Notes under the pieces: generated by a model | The model's input: the letters and a program-made list of their open reading frames with translations, nothing else | Databases searched by the model: none | What the model was told of the DNA's origin: nothing | In this document: positions 15,956 through 24,476 of the stretch, piece by piece | Layout: every line of letters starts with the position of its first letter | How positions within the stretch are numbered: position 1 is the first letter of the stretch | NCBI GenBank assembly: GCA_016932075.1 | Contig: JAFGDP010000140.1 | Coordinates: 39,302-103,301, forward strand | Source: Chitinispirillaceae bacterium | GTDB lineage: Bacteria; Fibrobacterota; Chitinivibrionia; Chitinivibrionales; Chitinispirillaceae | Length of the DNA: 64,000 nucleotides | Direction: 5' to 3' | Made by a program: the position numbers and the translations under genes

Positions 15956-17676
15956 GGAGTGCCAGTATAGTGCAATCCGGTCTGAGGGCCGCGACCAAAA
16001 GTCCCGCGGTCGCCGTATCGCTCATCGCCCTGACTTCCGCGCTTTTTTTTCTGCCGTTTCTCGGAAACGTCTCGCTGTTTGACTGGGACGAGGCCAACTT
16101 TGCCGAAGCCTCGCGCGAAATGATCGAGCGCAACAACTACACCCAGGTGACCATCAACTTTCGCCCGTTTTACCAGAAACCGCCGCTCTTCATATGGCTG
16201 CAGGTGCTCTCCATGAAACTTCTCGGTGTGAACGAATTCGCTGCGCGGTTTGTCAATGCCGTGTGCGGCATGGTCACGCTCGCCCTGGTTTTTCTCATCG
16301 GCCGCCGTCTCCATGGCGCCCTGTTCGGCCTGTTCTGGGCGCTCGTGTTCTTCGGCTCGTTTCTCCCCCACTTCTTTTTCAGATCAGGCATCATTGACCC
16401 GGTATTCAACCTGTTCATCTTCTCCGGTATTGCCTGCGCCGCAGCGACACTCCTGACACAGGCAAAAAAACCGCGGCTTGCGTGGATTGCCTGCGCCGGC
16501 CTCTGTATCGGCCTGGCAACGCTTGCCAAAGGTCCGGTCGCGTTCCTCATCATTGTTCTTGTCCTGTTAGCCTCCTGGGCGATACAGGGATTCCACCCCC
16601 TGTTCACCATACGTGAACTTTTCGTGTTCTGCTGCGCGACCGGTCTTGCCGCTTCGGTCTTTTTCGGGATCGAAACGCTTGCTCACGGCACCGCGTTCAT
16701 TAAAAGCTTCATCGCGTACCAGATCAAGCTTTTCTCCACCGGCGATTCGGGCCACGGCAGGCCGTTCTATTTTCATTTTATCGTGCTCCTGTTCGGCTGC
16801 TTTCCCGCCTCGTTCTTTGCCGCGATCTCCCTCTTCCGCCGCACCATGGCAACGGAGCAGCAGCGCCAGTTTTCCCTGCTCATGGTCATTCTGTTCTGGA
16901 CCGTGCTCATTCTCTTTTCAATCGTCAAAACCAAGACCGTGCTCTACTCCTCGCTCACCTATTTTCCCATCACCTATCTTGCCGCCCTGTATCTGCATAC
17001 GCTCTGTACCGCATCCGGACGCCCGGGCAGAGCACTCATTATATCCCTCGGTCTGTTCGGCGGCCTGATCAGTCTCGTCATAACGCTCTTTCCGGTCCTC
17101 ATCGTCAACAAACAGTGGATCATCCCGCTCATCCGCGACAAATTCGCGGTCGCCTGCCTGGAGCATCCGGTCCCGTGGACCGGTTTTGAATTCCTGCTCG
17201 GCATCTGTTACCTCATCGCACTCGCCGCTACCCTTGCCCTGTTCATCAGAAACCGCCCGCTCCCGGCCACCGTCACGCTCTTCAGTTCCAGCGCGCTCTG
17301 CCTGTTCATGTTCATGTATATCTTCGCGCCCAAAATCGAAGCCTACACGCAGGGCGGGCCTATCGCCTTCTACAAAGAGCATTCAGGAAAGGACGAATAC
17401 GTCCGCGCCCTATTCAAGAGCTACGCCGACCTGTTTTACGGCAACAAGCGGCCCGACGACCACATGGACAGCCATAGTCTCGAGTGGCTCCTTCGCGGAC
17501 CCATTGACAAACCCGCGTACTTCGTAGCCCGTATCACCCAGTCGAAAAAGTATGACCAGGACACCACGCTTGATCTTGTCAGATTGAAATCAGAGTATGG
17601 ATTTGTTTTTTATGCAAGAGAAGCAGAAAAGAGAGAAAAAGAGAAATCAATTTTGAAGGAGGATATGTCCCCATAG
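15952..17676 (+). CDS. ArnT/PMT-like membrane glycosyltransferase (GT-C, GT39/83 group)
   Basis: A 574-residue multi-pass membrane protein whose ATG overlaps the previous stop (ATGA), so translation is coupled. The first periplasmic loop contains FDWDEANFAEASREM, the D-E pair of GT-C transferases such as ArnT, then QKPPLFIWLQ and the RFVNAVCG helix, all typical of the PMT_2/ArnT group. About 11-12 apolar helices follow, and a soluble C-terminal tail of about 110 residues faces the periplasm. Such enzymes move a sugar from polyprenyl phosphate to lipid A, protein or cell-wall acceptors; the acceptor here is unknown. The GT2 polyprenyl-phosphate glycosyltransferase-like protein at 17996 could make its donor. 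Confidence 0.82.
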   Translation: MRSASIVQSGLRAATKSPAVAVSLIALTSALFFLPFLGNVSLFDWDEANFAEASREMIERNNYTQVTINFRPFYQKPPLFIWLQVLSMKLLGVNEFAARFVNAVCGMVTLALVFLIGRRLHGALFGLFWALVFFGSFLPHFFFRSGIIDPVFNLFIFSGIACAAATLLTQAKKPRLAWIACAGLCIGLATLAKGPVAFLIIVLVLLASWAIQGFHPLFTIRELFVFCCATGLAASVFFGIETLAHGTAFIKSFIAYQIKLFSTGDSGHGRPFYFHFIVLLFGCFPASFFAAISLFRRTMATEQQRQFSLLMVILFWTVLILFSIVKTKTVLYSSLTYFPITYLAALYLHTLCTASGRPGRALIISLGLFGGLISLVITLFPVLIVNKQWIIPLIRDKFAVACLEHPVPWTGFEFLLGICYLIALAATLALFIRNRPLPATVTLFSSSALCLFMFMYIFAPKIEAYTQGGPIAFYKEHSGKDEYVRALFKSYADLFYGNKRPDDHMDSHSLEWLLRGPIDKPAYFVARITQSKKYDQDTTLDLVRLKSEYGFVFYAREAEKREKEKSILKEDMSP

Positions 17677-17840
17677 CCTTCCCAGCAGGGCCGCCCAGAA
17701 GCCTTAACTGTCAGGCTTAACGATACTATCTCATTTCCGGCTTTACTGGTTTGGCACACGTCAAACAATACAGACAGGCCAGAGTGCTGTATTCAGATTT
17801 GCTTCGATCCTGATTTTGGGGTATATTTGTAAGAAACACA

Positions 17841-17995
17841 ATGAAAAACAGACCTGACTGGTGGTCGTGGGAAATAGAGATTTCTTCGCATATCGAAAAG
17901 AGGATGGCCCAGCGGGATTTTAATGAAATCGACCTCCGGACCATGCTTGATTCGGCGAAAAAAAACGAAAATGATATTGAAGATGGCAGATTGTG
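17841..17995 (+). pseudogene. Truncated DUF4258-like protein gene
   Basis: The ORF begins MKNRPDWWSWEIEIS and continues SSHIEKRMAQRDFNEIDLRTML, a pattern I recognise from small DUF4258-like proteins of about 80-90 residues that continue with E-GRW-x-IE-x6-PWEVIVEPD. Here the match ends at EDGR (about 17987). The frame then runs into the 3' end of the opposing GT2 gene, reading unrelated residues to 18152. The conserved C-terminal half is missing, so the gene is broken at a rearrangement junction. DUF4258 proteins are often found in toxin-antitoxin-like settings, but no partner is visible. The 164 bp before it hold only a TATATT-like hexamer and no repeat. Confidence 0.6.
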
Positions 17996-18766
17996 TCAAA
18001 AATCTGATCGCGGAGCAGTGTCTGGCGGCCTGAATAATTTGAAGCGCGCAAAACCCGCTTTTTGCAGGGCATACTGCAGCGAGACGCGCAGCACGCCGAA
18101 CCCGTACACCACGCTGCGCAGAAAATTGATGGACGATGCCTCGCTGAAATAGCGCGTGGGGCAGGTTACTTCGGCGATCTCATACCCTGCGTAAAAAATC
18201 TGCGCCGTCATCTCGTTGTCAAAAACAAAATCATCGGAGTTGGACGCGTAGTTGATTTTTCGAAGCACCTCGGCTGAAAACGCGCGGTATCCGGTGTGAT
18301 ATTCGGAAAGCTTCTGGCCCATGAGCGCGTTCTGCGCAAGCGTCAGAAACCGGTTGGCAATATATTTGTACCGGGGCATACCGCCTTTGATCGCTCCTTT
18401 GCCTAGAATCCTGGAGCCGAATACCGCATGATACAGGCCGCTTGCGATCATGTGCGCCATTGCCGGGATAAGCAGCGGCGTGTACTGGTAATCCGGATGC
18501 AGCATGATCACGATATCCGCGCCCTGCGAGAGCGCGGCATCGTAGCAGGTTTTCTGGTTGCCGCCGTACCCCCGGTTGCGGTCATGTTTGATAACGGTGG
18601 TGAGGCCGATGTTCTTGGCAAGTTCAAAGGTCTTGTCATGGCTCGCGTCATCGACAAGGATCACGGCATCCACGATCGAGCGCGGGATCTCCGCATAGGT
18701 CTGTTCCAGTGTGGACTCGGCATTGTAGGCAGGCAGTACGACCACGACCCTTTTATTGTTCAGCAT
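17996..18766 (-). CDS. Family 2 glycosyltransferase (DPM1-like polyprenyl-phosphate glycosyltransferase)
   Basis: A 256-residue GT-A enzyme beginning VVVVLPAYNAESTLEQTYAEIP, with VDDASHDKT for nucleotide binding, HDRNRGYGGNQKTCYDAAL and MLHPDYQYTP, where the D-x-D role is taken by HPD. The sequence AGSRILGKG-like stretch, MPRYKYIANRFLT and YHTGYRAFS are typical of DPM1-type transferases that load a sugar on polyprenyl phosphate. No C-terminal membrane helices are present. The stop lies inside the broken DUF4258-like ORF, so the last few residues may come from the junction. Its start overlaps the PAP2 phosphatase gene by 14 bp, indicating an operon working on lipid-linked intermediates. Confidence 0.85.
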   Translation of the reverse strand: MLNNKRVVVVLPAYNAESTLEQTYAEIPRSIVDAVILVDDASHDKTFELAKNIGLTTVIKHDRNRGYGGNQKTCYDAALSQGADIVIMLHPDYQYTPLLIPAMAHMIASGLYHAVFGSRILGKGAIKGGMPRYKYIANRFLTLAQNALMGQKLSEYHTGYRAFSAEVLRKINYASNSDDFVFDNEMTAQIFYAGYEIAEVTCPTRYFSEASSINFLRSVVYGFGVLRVSLQYALQKAGFARFKLFRPPDTAPRSDF

Positions 18767-19340
18767 GCGCCCTCCGTAGTGGCAGCGGCAGCCACTTTCG
18801 ATTGTGCCAGAACCAGATCACGATCATGACCGTCACGCTCCCGACCACTGCGCCGCCTGCAATATCAAGCGGAAAGTGCACGCCCATGTATACCCGCGAC
18901 CAGGCCACGAGCAGCGCCGGAACAAAGGCAAGGAAAAAAAAACCGCGAAACAGCATTGCCAGAATGGTCGCCGCGGCAAACGCGGTTGCGGTGTGACCGG
19001 ATGGAAACGAGCGCCGTGTGAGCGGCTTTCCTACCACCTGCACCTCATAAGCCGGTACCGCCCCCGCAGGTTGTGAAAAATATGCCAGCGGCCGCGGCCG
19101 GTCAAAAGCCCGTTTCACCTGCGTATTGATGGTGCCCGCCAGGGTTCCCGCAATGGCAGCGCACAGCAGCGCATTGGCAATATGCTTTCGTGGAGCGCAC
19201 ACGGCGATAATGATCCCCACCAGCGGCACCGCGATCCACCCTGATCCGCAAAAGGTTATCACCCCGAAAAAGGCGTCCAGAAACGCGCTGTGCGGGGAAT
19301 TGATAAGCATGAAAAGAGCGATATCGAGCTGTTCGAGCAT
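18753..19340 (-). CDS. PAP2-family membrane phosphatase
   Basis: About 195 residues from the ATG at 19340; a TTG at 19361 would add seven. The three phosphatase signatures are complete: KRAFDRPRP, FPSGH and SRVYMGVHFPLD. Five to six hydrophobic helices place the active site at the outer face of the inner membrane. Such enzymes dephosphorylate undecaprenyl pyrophosphate, phosphatidate or lipid A; the substrate cannot be decided. Overlap with the GT2 gene suggests recycling of the polyprenyl carrier. The gene lies 109 bp downstream of phoR on the same strand, so phosphate-controlled expression is possible but not shown. Confidence 0.85.
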   Translation of the reverse strand: MLEQLDIALFMLINSPHSAFLDAFFGVITFCGSGWIAVPLVGIIIAVCAPRKHIANALLCAAIAGTLAGTINTQVKRAFDRPRPLAYFSQPAGAVPAYEVQVVGKPLTRRSFPSGHTATAFAAATILAMLFRGFFFLAFVPALLVAWSRVYMGVHFPLDIAGGAVVGSVTVMIVIWFWHNRKWLPLPLRRAHAEQ

Positions 19341-19448
19341 AGCATGGACCGCCAATCTCAAGGTGCATAATAGTCAATGAAGTAAAATAATTTACCGGAA
19401 CGGCACGCCCATAGAATGCCAAAAGATTACCGCGATCGAGGAAATGAA

Positions 19449-21263
19449 TTATTGGTGATCGCCTTCATCTGCGAGCTTGGAAAGTGGTAGCGCTATAATA
19501 AAAGAGCTTCCCTTCTTCGGCACGCTCTGCACCGTGACCCGTCCGTTGTGCAGGGAGATGATATGTTTGACGATTGAAAGGCCGAGACCGGTCCCTCCCG
19601 CCTTTCTGCTGCGCGCCTTGTCGACCCGGTAAAACCGTTCGAAAATCCGGTCAAGGTGTTCGGCAGGAATGCCGATACCCTGGTCGGAAACACTGATAAT
19701 TGCCTCGTTGCCCCGCTTTTCGATTAAAAGCTCTATGTTCCTGTCAGGCTCGCTATATTTGATCGCGTTGTCGATCAGGTTGCCCACGGCCTGTTCAAGC
19801 ATAGCCGGATCGATCGGTGCGCGTATCGAAGGATCCCCCTTTATTTCGACAGCGATATTTTTCGCTGCGGCTTGCGCTGAAAAATCCCGAAGCGTGGAAT
19901 TGACCACCGGGAATATCGATCCTTCGACCAGACTGATGGACAGAGCCACCTCCTCTCGCTCGATTCGGGCAAGGGTGAGCAGGTCGTCAACCAATGCGCC
20001 GAGGCGTCCGACCTGGGCCGCGATGATACCGACAAACCGAGCAGCCTCTTCCCTCGAATCGAGCGCGCCCTGCTGCAATGTCTCAACAAATCCCTTAATG
20101 GCCGTGAGCGGCGTTCGCAGTTCGTGGGAAACGTTGGCGACAAACTCCTTGCGCATGGTTTCGAGCGGCCGCAGACGGGTCACATCGCTTGCCACCAGCA
20201 CCGCTCCGGCGCACCGGTTTTCCGAATCACGGAGCGTGGTGCCGTGGACCTGCAGTACCGTTTCAGACCGCGTCCCGCCGCTTGGCGCGGGAATGGTGAT
20301 ATCCTGTTCCTGCGACTCTCCGCGCGAAAGCACCTGTCCCACGAATCGCTGTACCGCGCTGTTGCGAATGACCTCGCCGAGCAGTTTTCCCGCGACGTGA
20401 TGGCGGTCAATGGTAAAAAGCGCGGCCGCAGCCGTATTGACCGACAATATCCTCTCGGCCGTATCCACGGCAATCACCCCTTCGTTCATGCTTGAAAGGA
20501 TCGCCTCATGCTCATTACGCTGTGCAGTGATGGTCCTGATCCGGGTATCAAGCTGCTGTGCCATCTCGTTGAGGGCGCTGGCAAGATGGTTGAGCTCATG
20601 AATGCCCGGAACCACGACCTTGGTCGAAAGCTCTCCTTTTGAAAAACGCTCTGCGCCACGCTCAAGCTCCTTTATTGGAAGAATGATGCGGCGTGCAAGC
20701 AGATAGCTGAGCAAGAACGCTGCCATAATCATGAGGAGCACGGCGAAAACAATCTTGCTGTAGTAAGCATTAAGCGAAGTTGATACGGAGACCGCCGGAA
20801 TGGAGGTACGTACCACGCCAAGGAGCGTGTTGCCTTTCTGTATCGGCAACGCCAGATATTTCATCTTTTTTTTAAGTGTGGTACTGTACCGCTCAGACCT
20901 GCCGACGCTGCCCTTTAAAGCCTTCATCATCTCTGGCCGGTAAGCATGGTTTTCCATTGATGCTGGGTCATCATCCGAATCGCCGATGACTCTGCCCGTG
21001 GGCAGGATTACGGTGATTCGCATGCCCATGTCGCGAGACAATTCTCTACAAAGCGGATTGACCAATGCCGTATCGTTGCGAGAAAATAAAGCAATAACTT
21101 CCTTGGCAACGAGATACCCGTTTCTTTTTTCAGCGTCCTCGATATACGTCACGAACGCGTGCTGGTACAATGACGAGGTGTACCACGTGGCGATAAGCAG
21201 GGGCAGGACCATGACGGCCAGATGACCGAGGAGCAGCTGCCATGTCAATTTCTTACTCCACAT
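19449..21263 (-). CDS. phoR: Phosphate-sensor histidine kinase PhoR
   Basis: About 604 residues from the ATG at 21263 (MWSKKLTWQLL), chosen over the one 18 bp upstream because GGAAGAG lies 7 nt before it. Order: membrane helix, periplasmic sensor of roughly 130 residues, second helix, HAMP (ARRIILPIKELERGAERFSKGE), PAS (ILSSMNEGVIAVDTAERIL), HisKA with VSHELRTPLT (H380), and HATPase with DNAIKYS, DQGIGIP and GTGLGLSIV. This is the standard PhoR plan of bacteria with a large extracytoplasmic loop. It overlaps or abuts phoB, and the pst genes upstream on the same strand identify its role: phosphorylating PhoB when phosphate is scarce, with PhoU and the Pst transporter as inhibitors. Confidence 0.92.
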   Translation of the reverse strand: MWSKKLTWQLLLGHLAVMVLPLLIATWYTSSLYQHAFVTYIEDAEKRNGYLVAKEVIALFSRNDTALVNPLCRELSRDMGMRITVILPTGRVIGDSDDDPASMENHAYRPEMMKALKGSVGRSERYSTTLKKKMKYLALPIQKGNTLLGVVRTSIPAVSVSTSLNAYYSKIVFAVLLMIMAAFLLSYLLARRIILPIKELERGAERFSKGELSTKVVVPGIHELNHLASALNEMAQQLDTRIRTITAQRNEHEAILSSMNEGVIAVDTAERILSVNTAAAALFTIDRHHVAGKLLGEVIRNSAVQRFVGQVLSRGESQEQDITIPAPSGGTRSETVLQVHGTTLRDSENRCAGAVLVASDVTRLRPLETMRKEFVANVSHELRTPLTAIKGFVETLQQGALDSREEAARFVGIIAAQVGRLGALVDDLLTLARIEREEVALSISLVEGSIFPVVNSTLRDFSAQAAAKNIAVEIKGDPSIRAPIDPAMLEQAVGNLIDNAIKYSEPDRNIELLIEKRGNEAIISVSDQGIGIPAEHLDRIFERFYRVDKARSRKAGGTGLGLSIVKHIISLHNGRVTVQSVPKKGSSFIIALPLSKLADEGDHQ

Positions 21264-21267
21264 ACCG

Positions 21268-21960
21268 CTACTCTTCCACACATTTATAGCCGACGCCGCG
21301 CACGGTCTCGATGTATTCGCCCGCCTTGCCGAGCTTTTTTCTTAAACCGACTATCAGGACATCGACGGAACGGTCGGTGACCGGGTAGTTCTCTCCCCGT
21401 ACCGCCTCAACGATCTGGTACCGGGTGAATACCCATCCGGGCTGACTGGCCAGAAAATGGAGCACCTTGAATTCCATATTGGTAAGATCGACAGGGCGGC
21501 CATACACGGTCACTTCGTGACGGCCGGGAAGGATCGTGATCCCGTGGATTTCGATGGGAGCGTCGGACGGAGCCGCCTCGGTTTTCCGTTTACGTCGTAG
21601 GAGGGCCTTGATGCGGGCGATAAGCACCCGTGGGCTGAACGGTTTGACAATATAATCGTCCGCGCCGAGTTCGAGCCCGGAAACGATATCTGATTCCTCT
21701 CCCTTGGCCGATACCATCATGACCGGAAGGGATTCGGTCACCGGATTCTTGCGAATGGACCGGCACACCTCAAGGCCGTCGATGCCTGGCAGCATGAGGT
21801 CGAGAAGCACGAGATTGAAGGTCTCGGTGCGGAGCTTGCGCACGGCATCCTCCCCTGTGGCAACCCGCGTCACGCGGAATCGCTCCTTGGTCAGGTGATA
21901 CGCCTCCAGCTCCTGAATGGCTTCGTCGTCTTCAACGACCAATATATGTCCCATGCTCAT
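21268..21960 (-). CDS. phoB: Phosphate response regulator PhoB
   Basis: About 230 residues from the ATG at 21960 (MSMGHILVVEDDEA), which has GGAGG 6 nt upstream; the longer frame to 22008 lacks this. The receiver domain has VEDDE, the phospho-acceptor Asp in LVLLDLMLPG, the SAKG switch and KPFSP. The C-terminal OmpR-type winged helix contains LTNMEFKVLHFLASQPGWVFTR and DRSVDVLIVGLRKKLG, ending VRGVGYKCVEE. OmpR-family proteins bind tandem repeats 11 bp apart, the spacing seen at the three arrays upstream of pstC, pstS and the second phoU. A stable hairpin at 21991-22029 separates it from phoU. Confidence 0.93.
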   Translation of the reverse strand: MSMGHILVVEDDEAIQELEAYHLTKERFRVTRVATGEDAVRKLRTETFNLVLLDLMLPGIDGLEVCRSIRKNPVTESLPVMMVSAKGEESDIVSGLELGADDYIVKPFSPRVLIARIKALLRRKRKTEAAPSDAPIEIHGITILPGRHEVTVYGRPVDLTNMEFKVLHFLASQPGWVFTRYQIVEAVRGENYPVTDRSVDVLIVGLRKKLGKAGEYIETVRGVGYKCVEE

Positions 21961-21990
21961 ATATTTCCTCCACGTCAGGATCGTATGCGG

Positions 21991-22029
21991 CTGCCGCGCA
22001 TCGTGCAACAGGGACGATGCGTACGGCAG
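21991..22029. promoter_or_regulatory. Stable hairpin between phoU and phoB
   Basis: CTGCCG plus CGCATCGT pairs with ACGATGCG plus CGGCAG, giving a 14-bp stem interrupted by a 2-nt bulge and closed by a 9-nt loop. No T-run follows on either strand. In the minus-strand pst-pho transcript it lies 30 nt before the phoB start and could protect RNA ends or reduce read-through. This is inference from structure only. Confidence 0.5.
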
Positions 22030-22130
22030 TAATCCTTTTCACGCGCCTGCATCCCGTGTTTGCACCGGATGAACGAACTGCAGGTGCCAGGAATAATATA
22101 CTCCCGCGGAATACTTCATGCAATGCGCGC

Positions 22131-22817
22131 TCATGTAGTGCCATCGGACCCTTCGGGTTGACCATGGTGTTTGACATCCCGCGCCTGCGCCTGAAAAATG
22201 ACGTCTTCGGCGATATTGGTGGAGAGGTCGGCGATCCGTTCGAGGTTCTTGCTCACCCGCAGCAGCTCGAGCGCGACCTCGATGGTGGCAAGATTTTTTT
22301 TCGCCATGTTGATGACTTCCCGGGTCATGGCCCGATTGAGCTCATCGACCTGGTCGTCGCGCTCCAGCACTTTCAGCGCCAGTTGCGAATCGGTCTGCAC
22401 GAAACAGGTTATCGAATCGGTAAGCATCCGCTGCGTGATCGAGGCCATGGTTTCGATATCCTTGCCGTGAACATTTTCCTTTTCTCCGAAACTCTGACTG
22501 TTGATCGCGGCCTGGGCGATGTTTACTGCATGGTCGCCGATTCGCTCGAGGTCCTTGTTCATTTTCTGTACGGAAAACAGCAGCCGCAGGTCACTCGCCA
22601 CCGGAGCCTTGAGCGCAAGGCATTCGAATACCGCTCTGTCGATTTTCATTTCGAGCATGTTGATCTCGCCGTCTTTTTCCACGACCGAATTGGCTTGTTT
22701 GGAGTTTAATGTGAGGAAAGCATGGATCGAATCACGAACAGCCTCCTCGACAAGCGTTGCCATGGCAACCGCCAACTTCCGGATGTTTTCGGTCTCTTTT
22801 CGTGCCTGCAATACCAT
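22131..22817 (-). CDS. phoU: Phosphate signalling protein PhoU
   Basis: About 228 residues from the ATG at 22817, which has GGGGAGG 7 nt upstream. Two PhoU helical repeats are visible, each with the metal-binding E/D-x3-D and R-I-D signature: KDLERIGDHAVNIAQ and KNLERIADLSTNIAED. PhoU links the Pst transporter to PhoR and represses the regulon when phosphate is plentiful. It follows pstB by 37 bp in the order pstC-pstA-pstB-phoU. A second, broken phoU lies at 28036-28709. The C-terminal tail (QPEGSDGTT) is probably disordered. Confidence 0.93.
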   Translation of the reverse strand: MVLQARKETENIRKLAVAMATLVEEAVRDSIHAFLTLNSKQANSVVEKDGEINMLEMKIDRAVFECLALKAPVASDLRLLFSVQKMNKDLERIGDHAVNIAQAAINSQSFGEKENVHGKDIETMASITQRMLTDSITCFVQTDSQLALKVLERDDQVDELNRAMTREVINMAKKNLATIEVALELLRVSKNLERIADLSTNIAEDVIFQAQARDVKHHGQPEGSDGTT

Positions 22818-22854
22818 TTTCAAACCTCCCCAAAAAGTGCGTTTTCCGGACGGA

Positions 22855-23628
22855 TCACCCAAAACGGCCGGTCACGTAATCCTCGGTCTGTTTCGATGCC
22901 GGGGACGTGAACACGGTATTGGTCGAATCGAACTCCACGAGCGTTCCCAAATAAAGGAATCCGGTATAGTCGCTCACGCGCGCGGCCTGCTGCAGATTAT
23001 GCGTTACCAAAATGACACAGTATTCATTGCGCAGCTCGTCGATGAGTTCATCGATTTTTCCGATAGAAATCGGATCCAGAGCCGAAGCGGGCTCGTCGAG
23101 GAGCACGATCTCCGGTTGTACCGCGATGGTACGCGCGATGCACAAACGCTGCTGCTGGCCGCCCGAAAGGCTCAACCCGCTAGTTTGGAGTTTATCCTTA
23201 ACCTCGTTCCATAGGGCCGCTTTAACGAGCACTTTCTCTACAAGATCGTTCATTTCTCCCCGGGACAGCTTTCGATACATACGGACGGGAAACGCGATGT
23301 TTTCGTAAATAGACATGGGGAATGGGGTCGGTCTCTGGAACACCATCCCTATCTTTGCCCGCAACACTGACGCCTGTACTCCCTGGCCAATGATGTTCTG
23401 GCCATCGACCATTACCCGGCCCTCTGCACGCTGCCCCGGATAAAGATCGTACATCCTGTTAAATACCCGGAGCAGGGTCGATTTTCCGCATCCCGAAGGT
23501 CCGATGAGCGCGGTAACGCGCCGATCGGGAAAATCCATGGTGATGTTATTCAAAGCGGGAACATCGCCATAGAAAAAATTGAGCCCCTGGACGGAAACTT
23601 TCGTCCGAACCACGGCGTTTTCAGTCAT
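22855..23628 (-). CDS. pstB: Phosphate ABC transporter ATP-binding protein PstB
   Basis: About 257 residues from the ATG at 23628, which overlaps the pstA stop (ATGA). The nucleotide-binding domain is complete: Walker [11 protein letters not shown]-loop [20 protein letters not shown] (the FPMS text is PstB-specific), signature [16 protein letters not shown], Walker [13 protein letters not shown] and switch His in VTHNL. It powers phosphate import through PstC-PstA at the inner membrane. The remnant of a second pstB lies at 30454-30760. Confidence 0.95.
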   Translation of the reverse strand: MTENAVVRTKVSVQGLNFFYGDVPALNNITMDFPDRRVTALIGPSGCGKSTLLRVFNRMYDLYPGQRAEGRVMVDGQNIIGQGVQASVLRAKIGMVFQRPTPFPMSIYENIAFPVRMYRKLSRGEMNDLVEKVLVKAALWNEVKDKLQTSGLSLSGGQQQRLCIARTIAVQPEIVLLDEPASALDPISIGKIDELIDELRNEYCVILVTHNLQQAARVSDYTGFLYLGTLVEFDSTNTVFTSPASKQTEDYVTGRFG

Positions 23629-24476
23629 TTTCCCCTCCGGACGAACACCAGGTAGCGTGCAAGAACATTGAGGCCAAGCACGATAATGGTAATGAGAAGC
23701 GCACCTGCCCAGGCGAGTTTCTGCCAATCAGCATAAGGGCTCATGGCGAATTGAAAAATAACGATGGGAAGCGATGCAATCGGTTTATTCATTGAAAACG
23801 TTAGAAACTGGTTATTCAGGGAGGTGAACAGCAAGGGAGCGGTCTCGCCACTGATGCGCGCCAGGGCAAGCAGGATCCCGGTGGCGATACCCGGCAGGGC
23901 CGCCCGCCATCCAATGCTGACGATCATCCTCCAGTACGGGCATCCAAGCGCGATCGCGGCTTCCCGAAGCGTATTTGGAATAAGCCTCAGCATATCCTCG
24001 GTGGTGCGCACGATGACCGGCAGAGCAATGAAGCAGAGCGCCAGGATACCGGCCCAGCCGGAAAAATGTCCGGACGGCACCACCACGATGGCATACACAA
24101 AAAGTCCTATAATAATAGAAGGAGCGCTGAGCATAATGTCGTTGCAGAACCTGACCCCCTGGCCGAACCTGGAATCCCGACCGTATTCTGCCAGGTAGGT
24201 TCCGGCGAGCACGCCGATCGGCACGGCAATGAAAATGCCGCCGGCCACCATCATAACGCTGCCGACAATGGCGTTTAAAAGCCCTCCTGATGAACCCGGA
24301 GCCGGCGTGCTTTTAAGAAACATCGCGGGCGAAAAAGCTTCGATGCCGGCAACGACAAGCTTACCCAAGATGGCCGCGAGTACGCCTATCGAAAGCACCA
24401 GCGACAGGAAAAACAAGGAGGTCATGAGCCGGTTCTTGATCCGGCGCCTTGCCAATATACCGGGATCGGGTTTCAT
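23625..24476 (-). CDS. pstA: Phosphate ABC transporter permease PstA
   Basis: A 283-residue inner-membrane permease with six apolar helices. The EAA coupling loop reads [28 protein letters not shown], which contacts PstB. GTYLAEYG and the [10 protein letters not shown] helix are typical of PstA. Both ends use ATGA overlaps, with pstC before and pstB after, so pstCAB is tightly coupled. The C-terminus ([11 protein letters not shown]) is basic and cytoplasmic. Confidence 0.94.
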   Translation of the reverse strand: MKPDPGILARRRIKNRLMTSLFFLSLVLSIGVLAAILGKLVVAGIEAFSPAMFLKSTPAPGSSGGLLNAIVGSVMMVAGGIFIAVPIGVLAGTYLAEYGRDSRFGQGVRFCNDIMLSAPSIIIGLFVYAIVVVPSGHFSGWAGILALCFIALPVIVRTTEDMLRLIPNTLREAAIALGCPYWRMIVSIGWRAALPGIATGILLALARISGETAPLLFTSLNNQFLTFSMNKPIASLPIVIFQFAMSPYADWQKLAWAGALLITIIVLGLNVLARYLVFVRRGK

